A program made the position numbers and the translations under genes. This document shows positions 24,734 through 29,653 of a stretch of 29,653 nucleotides of DNA, one piece after another. The stretch spans positions 1 to 29,653 of the forward strand of contig DIXO01000006.1 in assembly GCA_002428735.1 (NCBI GenBank). Reading direction: 5' to 3'. The DNA is from Syntrophaceae bacterium UBA6078. GTDB taxonomy: Bacteria; Desulfobacterota; Syntrophia; Syntrophales; UBA2210. The notes under the pieces are model-generated. The model had not been told where the DNA came from. It did no database searches and worked only from the letters and a program-made list of their open reading frames with translations. Position 1 is the stretch's first letter. Each line of letters starts with the position of its first letter.

Positions 24734-26782
24734 ATGGTGAACACTGACATGAAATCTCCCGACCATACATATACCAATCATCTCATCCATGAACGCAGTC
24801 CCTATCTGCTGCAGCATGCCCACAATCCCGTCAACTGGTATCCCTGGGGCCGGGAAGCGCTGGATAAGGCCCAGCAAGAAGATAAACTCATCATTGTGAG
24901 CATCGGATACGCGGCATGTCACTGGTGTCACGTCATGGAGCACGAAAGTTTTGCCGACGAACAGGTGGCGCAATTCATGAACGATCATTTCGTGGCCATC
25001 AAGATTGACCGGGAGGAGCGGCCCGACATCGACCGGATCTACATGCATGCCGTCCAGTTGGTTGCGGGCACGGGGGGCTGGCCTCTCAACTGTATCGCCC
25101 TCCCCGATGGGCGTCCCCTTTATGGCGGGACCTATTTCCCCCGGGCGCAGTGGCTCGATATGCTCTCCCGGGTAGTGCGGTTCGTCAGAGAGAATCCTGA
25201 CAAGGCGGAGAAGCAGGCACATGCGCTCACCCAGGGGGTGCGGTCAGGAGAACTGATGTGCGTGGCCGCTGAAGAGGCGACATACACCATAGATGACCTG
25301 CGCCGTATTGTCGCGGCCTGGAAAAAAGATATCGATTACACCTACGGCGGTCACAAACGTGCGCCCAAATTCCCGCTTCCCGCGGGCTGGCAGTTCCTGC
25401 TCCACTACCATCACCTGACGGGGGACGCCGATGCCCTGAAGGCCGTTACGACAACCCTGGACCGGATGGCGGACGGCGGAATCTACGACCAGATCGGGGG
25501 AGGGTTCGCGCGATACTCCACCGATCCCTACTGGAAGGTCCCCCATTTTGAAAAAATGCTCTATGACAACGCGCAGCTCATCAGCCTGTATACCGCCGCG
25601 TATCAACAGACCAAAGGTCCCCGCTACAGGCGCATCGTCATGGAAACGATGGATTTCATCCAGCGGGAGTTCACATCCCCGGAAGGGGGATTCTATTCTT
25701 CCTTTGACGCCGACAGCGAAGGTGAGGAAGGAAAGTTTTATGTGTGGACCCGGGCCGAACTGCGGCGGGCGCTGGGCGAAGATGCCGATCTGATCTGCGA
25801 CTACTACAGCGTGACGGAACAGGGGAACTGGGAGAAGGGAAGGAATATTTTGTTCAGATTCGCATCGGACAAAGAGATAGCAGACAGATACGCGCTCACG
25901 GAGGACGAACTGGCGCGGCGCGTTCAGGGGGCAAGGGAACTGCTGCTGCGCAAACGGGGGGAACGGATTCGACCGGGGCTCGATGACAAGATCCTCACCG
26001 CGTGGAACGCCCTCATGCTCAAGGCCTGTGCCGACGCCTGCCGGGTGTTCGATGCTGCATCCTGCCGGGATATGATGTTGAAGAATGCCGCATTCATCAG
26101 CAGGGAAATGAAATCCTCCGACGGCAGACTGAACAGAAGCTATAAAAACGGCACGGCCTCGATCAACGCCTTCCTCGATGATTACGCCTTTGTCATCTCC
26201 GCCTTCATTGCCGTGTACCAGGCCACCTTTGATGAGAAGTGGCTCCACGATGCGCGGCAACTGATGGCCTATGTGCTTGCCCATTTTCATGATGAAACGA
26301 GCGGGATGTTCTTCTACACCTCCGACATCGACCCGACCCTGATCGCTCGCACGTTGGAACTCGCCGACAATGTCATTCCCGCTTCCAATTCCGAGATGGC
26401 AAAGAATCTGTATCTGCTGGGCCACTATTTTTCCGACGGCGGGTATATCCGGAGAGCGGAACAGATGCTGGGCGCTGTGGGAAAAAATCCTTTCACCGGC
26501 GGCGCCTATTACGCGAACTGGGATATTCTGATGGCTTGGATTGCCGGAGGACTCTGCGAGGTCGCCATCCGTGGGGAAGAAGCCGAGACCCGGCGCAGGG
26601 AGCTTGACGCGCACTATCTTCCCCAGGTGCTTATCTCGGGCGGAACGGGCGGGGGAACGCTGCCTCTCCTCGAACAGAAACCGGCAGAGGGGCGCACCGC
26701 GATCTCTGTCTGCCGGGACAGGGTGTGTCGGCAGCCTGAAACAACGGTGCGGGAGGCGCTGAAACATATCCTGCGCTCCTGA
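24734..26782 (+). CDS. DUF255/thioredoxin-domain protein (YyaL/SSP411 family)
   Basis: This 682-aa protein has an N-terminal thioredoxin-like domain (HERSPYLLQHAHNPVNWYPW, 19-38; CHWC at 62-65 in YAACHWCHVMEHESF) followed by a long alpha/alpha-barrel region like that of glycoside-type six-hairpin enzymes (GGHKRAPKFPLP; VPHFEKMLYDNAQL; DADSEGEEGKFYVW). The family is widespread from bacteria to the human SPATA20 protein; its reaction is not established. The start ATG 24734 is used; ATG 24749 (MKSPDHTY) has a GGTGA upstream and is possible. It appears to be a single gene. Confidence 0.93.
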   Translation: MVNTDMKSPDHTYTNHLIHERSPYLLQHAHNPVNWYPWGREALDKAQQEDKLIIVSIGYAACHWCHVMEHESFADEQVAQFMNDHFVAIKIDREERPDIDRIYMHAVQLVAGTGGWPLNCIALPDGRPLYGGTYFPRAQWLDMLSRVVRFVRENPDKAEKQAHALTQGVRSGELMCVAAEEATYTIDDLRRIVAAWKKDIDYTYGGHKRAPKFPLPAGWQFLLHYHHLTGDADALKAVTTTLDRMADGGIYDQIGGGFARYSTDPYWKVPHFEKMLYDNAQLISLYTAAYQQTKGPRYRRIVMETMDFIQREFTSPEGGFYSSFDADSEGEEGKFYVWTRAELRRALGEDADLICDYYSVTEQGNWEKGRNILFRFASDKEIADRYALTEDELARRVQGARELLLRKRGERIRPGLDDKILTAWNALMLKACADACRVFDAASCRDMMLKNAAFISREMKSSDGRLNRSYKNGTASINAFLDDYAFVISAFIAVYQATFDEKWLHDARQLMAYVLAHFHDETSGMFFYTSDIDPTLIARTLELADNVIPASNSEMAKNLYLLGHYFSDGGYIRRAEQMLGAVGKNPFTGGAYYANWDILMAWIAGGLCEVAIRGEEAETRRRELDAHYLPQVLISGGTGGGTLPLLEQKPAEGRTAISVCRDRVCRQPETTVREALKHILRS

Positions 26783-26928
26783 TTGCCGATTTCCGGAAAC
26801 TCACGCTGCCGCCATCGAAGATGAATTCCATCCCCCATGCAGGCGTTTTTACTCTGTTGTATCCCCGTTAAACCAATTGACCCATAATACAATGTTACCG
26901 AAGGAGAAGGGACAGGAGGTATAAAAAA

Positions 26929-26957
26929 TTGCCACTGAGACGTTATGGTGCTATAGT
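26929..26957 (+). promoter_or_regulatory. Promoter of the second RelE-type module
   Basis: TTGCCA (26929-26934) and TATAGT (26952-26957) are 17 bases apart, and the RHH antitoxin starts 25 bases downstream. No strong palindrome fills the spacer, unlike the two promoters on the other side of the window. The sequence ACGTTA is present twice around the site (26940 and 26964 region). Confidence 0.7.
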
Positions 26958-26982
26958 TACAGAACGTTAAGGGGGTAATCCT

Positions 26983-27216
26983 ATGAAAAACGCAGCAATG
27001 AGAGCAACCGTATATCTAGACCCGGAATTACACAAAGCACTCAGACTAAAGGCCGTTGAGACATCCCAGTCTTTATCAAAGTTGGTCAATGATGCCATTA
27101 AGGAATCTCTCGCGGAAGATGCGGAAGACATCGCGGCATTTGAGGAAAGAGCCAAAGAACCACTGATCAGCTATGAAGCCATGGTCAAGAGGCTTAGAAA
27201 AGATGGGCGAATATAA
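26983..27216 (+). CDS. Ribbon-helix-helix antitoxin
   Basis: This 77-aa product begins with a ribbon-helix-helix domain (MRATVYLDPELHKALRLKAV, then ETSQSLSKLVNDAIKESL) and has an acidic tail (EDAEDIAAFEERAKEP). It should bind the promoter and neutralise the toxin that overlaps its end by 14 bases. AAGGGGGT precedes ATG 26983 by about 8 bases. Confidence 0.9.
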   Translation: MKNAAMRATVYLDPELHKALRLKAVETSQSLSKLVNDAIKESLAEDAEDIAAFEERAKEPLISYEAMVKRLRKDGRI

Positions 27217-27460
27217 AATTTTCTTTAAAGAATCCATTGATAGGGACCTTCGCTCAATCCCCAAAAACGATGTAAAGAAAATCCTCGCGCGCATAGAAGC
27301 GCTTGCGAAAGAACCAAGACCACAAGGCTGTGAGAAACTTTCCAGCCGGGAGAAATATCGTATACGTCAGGGTCCATACCGCATTATATACTCCATCCAG
27401 GATCAAGAGCTTACCGTGTGGGTGGTAAAAGTTGGGCATCGCAAAGCTTTTTACCTCTGA
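27203..27460 (+). CDS. RelE/ParE-family toxin
   Basis: This 85-aa protein is a probable mRNA interferase or gyrase poison of the RelE/ParE fold. MGEYKIFFKESIDRDLRSIP (1-20), CEKLSSREKYRIRQGPYRII and VWVVKVGHRKAFY fit the family. The start ATG 27203 lies inside the antitoxin gene. An upstream in-frame start at 27173 would lengthen the protein by 10 residues without conservation. Antitoxin-first order matches relBE. Confidence 0.9.
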   Translation: MGEYKIFFKESIDRDLRSIPKNDVKKILARIEALAKEPRPQGCEKLSSREKYRIRQGPYRIIYSIQDQELTVWVVKVGHRKAFYL

Positions 27461-27476
27461 AGCGAACAAATCGGCA

Positions 27477-27512
27477 GAGCCGGGAGCAGCCCCCTGGCGC
27501 TCCTTCCGGCTC
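27477..27512 (+). other. Hairpin downstream of the second RelE-type toxin
   Basis: GAGCCGG (27477-27483) pairs with CCGGCTC (27506-27512), and GAGC pairs with GCTC inside it, with a CTT bulge. No T-run follows, so a Rho-independent terminator is only possible. The hairpin separates the RelE module from hicBA. Confidence 0.4.
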
Positions 27513-27543
27513 ACTTCGTCATCGGCGGGGCCCAGCATCTCAA

Positions 27544-27573
27544 TTGTTCTAAAAACTGATTTACTGATATAAT
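27544..27573 (+). promoter_or_regulatory. hicBA promoter
   Basis: A perfect -10 TATAAT (27568-27573) lies 38 bases before the hicB ATG. The -35 TTGTTC (27544-27549) is weak, with an 18-base spacer. This is the only near-consensus element in the gap. Confidence 0.55.
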
Positions 27574-27611
27574 AGCTTCGTTTCAAATAATTGAAAATTG
27601 GAGCGTAGGAC

Positions 27612-27836
27612 ATGAGACAATTTAAAATTGTTGTAGAGAAACATCCCGATACATATATTGCTTACCCCCTGGGATTGAAAGGGGTGGTTATCGGGCAAGG
27701 CGATTCCTATGAATCTGCCCTGGAGGATGTAAAATCAGCCATTAAATTCCATATCGAAACCTTCGGCTTTACTGAGATTGATTCCGATCCGCCTGTTATC
27801 GAGGCATTCATAGCAGAGGCCGGGGTGGCAGTGTAA
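27612..27836 (+). CDS. hicB: HicB-type antitoxin
   Basis: This 74-aa protein has the partial RNase H-like fold of HicB: FKIVVEKHPDTYIAYPLGLK, then GVVIGQGDSYESALEDVKSA. It would bind HicA and stop its activity. No C-terminal DNA-binding domain is present, so self-regulation must differ from longer HicB proteins. The stop TAA overlaps the hicA ATG by one base (TAATG). Confidence 0.88.
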   Translation: MRQFKIVVEKHPDTYIAYPLGLKGVVIGQGDSYESALEDVKSAIKFHIETFGFTEIDSDPPVIEAFIAEAGVAV

Positions 27837-28072
27837 TGGCGAAATTTCCAGCAGACGCCCCTGTTAAAAAAGTCGTAGACACTTTGGAACAACTGGGCTT
27901 TCGGTTGATTCGTGAGGGGAATCACATCGCAATGTTAAGGGAGAATGCTGACGGCACGCGCACTCCACTGACAATTCCGAATCATCCTGTCCTGAAAAAA
28001 GCAACGTTACGAACGATACTCACTCAGTCCCAAATAGCACGAGACGATTTCTTGAGGATATATTATTCCTGA
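27836..28072 (+). CDS. hicA: HicA-type mRNA interferase toxin
   Basis: HicA is a small double-stranded-RNA-binding-fold protein that cleaves mRNA. The 78-aa product has the order VKKVVDTLEQLGFRLIREGN, H30 (catalytic His), IAMLRENADG and TPLTIPNHPVLKKATLRTIL, as in the family. It starts within the hicB stop. The antitoxin-first order (hicB then hicA) is the reverse of the commonest one but occurs. Confidence 0.92.
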   Translation: MAKFPADAPVKKVVDTLEQLGFRLIREGNHIAMLRENADGTRTPLTIPNHPVLKKATLRTILTQSQIARDDFLRIYYS

Positions 28073-28103
28073 ATTACTGATAACTTTTATTCGCCTGATA
28101 TCA

Positions 28104-28153
28104 GCATTAAGGCGATGTGGAAAAACCGCCGCGCCTTATGCCCAGCGTTCGAC
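28104..28153 (+). other. Hairpin after hicA with a partial attC look
   Basis: GCATTAAGGCG (28104-28114) pairs with CGCCTTATGC (28132-28141), the left arm having one extra T. A further four pairs lie inside. GTTCGAC (28147-28153), the same R'-like box as after higA, follows. The left R'' partner is missing: only GATAAC 20 or so bases upstream. The 7-mer alone is not significant, so this is weak. Confidence 0.3.
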
Positions 28154-28247
28154 CTCTGCTCCCGCTGAGAAGGGTACGTTATCCCCTTGTGGTACCGGGG
28201 GCAATGCGATACAGGCGGCAGGTTGTTTTTTGTAAGCGAGAGAATCA

Positions 28248-28913
28248 ATGAGTCCATCCATTTTTCTGATTTCCGTGCTGGTCGTCACCGTTGCCCTGTT
28301 AATCCGGGCTGAGATCCTTGGAAAGCAGGGGCAGATTTACATCTTCAAGCCCATTTCCACTATACTGGTGATCGGTGTCGCGCTGTTGTCGTTTCTGGAG
28401 CCCGGCTGGAACCCCACGTACACGGTGGGCGTGACTGTCGGTCTGCTCTTGTCCCTGGGCGGGGATATCGCGCTCATGTTTCCGGAAAACCGAAGGGCCT
28501 TCGGAATCGGCCTGGGATTGTTCCTGCTGGCCCACATTGCCTATGCGGTCGTCTTCACGCTGCTGGGGGGATTTTCGGCCTGGGACCTTCTTTCCGCAGT
28601 CATACTGCTGGTCCTTGGCGTGGGTTTCTACCGTCTGGTTCGCCCCAACCTGGGAGCGCTGCAGGGGCCGGTTATCGTATACATTGTGGTGATTTCGGTG
28701 ATGGTCAACCGGGCCGGGGCGACGGTGGCAAGCCCCGCGTTTGGGGCAACCCAGGCTGTGATGATTCTGACGGGAGCGCTCCTGTTCTTCATCTCGGATA
28801 TCATGCTGGCCGCGAACCGCTTCTGGAAACCATGGAGATACAATCGCATCAGTCTGGCGTTCTATTACGGCGGTCAACTCCTTATTGCCCTTGCCGCCGG
28901 CTGTTTCGGGTGA
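28248..28913 (+). CDS. YhhN-family membrane protein (lysoplasmalogenase-like)
   Basis: This 221-aa protein is mostly membrane helices (about eight). YhhN/TMEM86 proteins hydrolyse the vinyl ether of lysoplasmalogens. The conserved acidic sites are visible as LSLGGDIALMFPENR and FFISDIMLAANRFWKPW. Plasmalogens occur in anaerobic bacteria, which fits the setting. The start ATG 28248 has only a weak ribosome-binding site. It appears to be single. Confidence 0.85.
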   Translation: MSPSIFLISVLVVTVALLIRAEILGKQGQIYIFKPISTILVIGVALLSFLEPGWNPTYTVGVTVGLLLSLGGDIALMFPENRRAFGIGLGLFLLAHIAYAVVFTLLGGFSAWDLLSAVILLVLGVGFYRLVRPNLGALQGPVIVYIVVISVMVNRAGATVASPAFGATQAVMILTGALLFFISDIMLAANRFWKPWRYNRISLAFYYGGQLLIALAAGCFG

Positions 28914-28951
28914 GGGAAGAAAGAGGGGAACGGGCAAGGCGTACAGGCCGC

Positions 28952-28968
28952 AGGGGGAGATTCCCCCT
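28952..28968. terminator. Short perfect hairpin after the YhhN gene
   Basis: AGGGGGA (28952-28958) and TCCCCCT (28962-28968) form a perfect 7-bp stem with a 3-base loop, 38 bases past the stop. The T-tract is lacking, so termination is possible but not assured. Confidence 0.4.
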
Positions 28969-29130
28969 ATCGGTACTATGGAAAGCATCCCCGGGTTTCA
29001 GGATGACGCTCTCACGGTAAAATCTCTTGACAATACATCATCATGGAGTTAGCTAGATAACGGTTTCGATCTTGACGTTTTTTGTGCCTGCGAACGGCTG
29101 TACCCAGAGGGGGGACTATGGTCCGATCAA

Positions 29131-29168
29131 CAAAGCCCTGTTTCTCAACAAGAGAGATGGGGCTTTTG
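29131..29168 (+). terminator. Intrinsic terminator-like hairpin
   Basis: CAAAGCCC (29131-29138) pairs with GGGCTTTTG (29160-29168), with a small inner CTC/GAG pairing and a short T-run at the 3' side. It stands about 100 bases upstream of the DUF262 start, so it could be a terminator of upstream transcription or an attenuator in the DUF262 leader. Confidence 0.6.
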
Positions 29169-29272
29169 TGTGTGTAGAGATGTGGGGGAGTGTTCCTATA
29201 TTTCCCCAGATTTCCCCATACATAGAAGAGTGCGAGTATTGAGAATTACTTGCACAGGAGGTAACAAATAGA

Positions 29273-29653
29273 ATGATAAGCAACCTAATTACACAGATAG
29301 ACAATCAAGACATCGTGTTACCAGCCATACAGCGTGACTTTGTTTGGAAGGAAGAACGGATAACTACCTTGTTTGACTCTATTATGCGAGGTTATCCACT
29401 TGGTATTGTGTTGTTGTGGGAAACATATCTTGATATTAAATATCGAGAATTTGAAAAGGATTACCAGCCTGAATCAAAATATATTTTTAAAGATAACTCC
29501 ACTAATAAAAGGATAAAATTGGTACTAGACGGCCAACAAAGACTGCAATCATTATCAATTGCTCTTAATGGCAGTTTAGATGGAAAAGAACTCTATTTAG
29601 ATGTCCTTAGCGGGAAGACAGCTGACGACTTTAGCAGGCCGTTGAAAAACTGA
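29273..29653 (+). CDS. DUF262-domain protein, 3' truncated (GmrSD/restriction-like)
   Basis: DUF262 is a ParB/Srx-like domain found in nucleases such as GmrSD and in phage-defence proteins. Here only its N-terminal part is present: LPAIQRDFVWKEERITTLFD (16-35), SIMRGYPLGIVLLW and the nucleotide-binding-type motif VLDGQQRLQSL (84-94). Family members usually exceed 400 aa, so the 126-residue frame is truncated. The sequence is more AT-rich than its neighbours. AGGAGG lies before ATG 29273. The stop TGA is the last codon of the window. The last 18 or so bases (CAGGCCGTTGAAAAACTGA) resemble an IS end (see finding). Confidence 0.8.
   Translation: MISNLITQIDNQDIVLPAIQRDFVWKEERITTLFDSIMRGYPLGIVLLWETYLDIKYREFEKDYQPESKYIFKDNSTNKRIKLVLDGQQRLQSLSIALNGSLDGKELYLDVLSGKTADDFSRPLKN

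Larger units (their letters stand above)
28914..29272. other. Intergenic region before the DUF262 gene
   Basis: These 359 bases hold no credible gene. They contain the YhhN-side hairpin, TTGACA at 29027-29032 (no good -10 follows at 17 bases), a terminator-like hairpin at 29131-29168, and a twice-repeated TTTCCCCA near 29200-29217. The promoter of the DUF262 gene should be here but cannot be named with confidence. Confidence 0.4.

Overview
This window carries a type I-C CRISPR-Cas locus at the left, then a defence and stress-gene region, then a run of housekeeping genes. The mixed mid-to-high GC, a flavodiiron protein, a DUF255 thioredoxin-like protein and the compact operons suggest an anaerobic bacterium, perhaps a syntrophic or sulfate-reducer-like Desulfobacterota. 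That placement is an inference, because no taxonomic marker gene is present.

Bases 1-9689 hold the CRISPR-Cas locus, all on the plus strand: cas3 (5' end missing), cas5c, cas8c with an internal cas11c start, cas7c, a Fic-family gene lodged in the operon, cas4, cas1, cas2, a leader, and an array of 23 perfect 32-bp repeats. Cas5c would process the crRNA. Cas5c, Cas7c, Cas8c and Cas11c would form the surveillance complex, Cas3 would degrade targets, and Cas4-Cas1-Cas2 would acquire spacers. The distal end of the array abuts what looks like the 3' stub of a lytic transglycosylase gene.

Bases 9826-11013 encode a flavodiiron protein (minus strand). Bases 11139-14425 (minus strand) hold short, same-strand genes: DUF488, an OGG-like DNA glycosylase, a HigBA-type toxin-antitoxin pair, a methyltransferase and a RelBE-type pair. 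Three of the gene ends are followed by imperfect hairpins that look like integron attC sites, so this stretch may be a cassette cluster without an integrase. Both toxin-antitoxin modules have a recognisable promoter with a palindrome in the -35/-10 spacer.

Bases 14794-17614 (minus) encode a small DUF5658-like membrane protein and a dynamin-like GTPase. Bases 18085-20826 (plus) encode a P-type calcium/cation ATPase. A MATE exporter (minus) diverges from miaA (plus), which is translationally coupled to a family 2 glycosyltransferase and followed by a DUF255 protein.

The right end (26983-29653, plus) holds a second RelE/RHH pair, a HicBA pair, a YhhN-family membrane protein and a DUF262 gene that stops after 126 codons at the edge. 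In total there are four toxin-antitoxin modules plus one Fic enzyme in under 30 kb.
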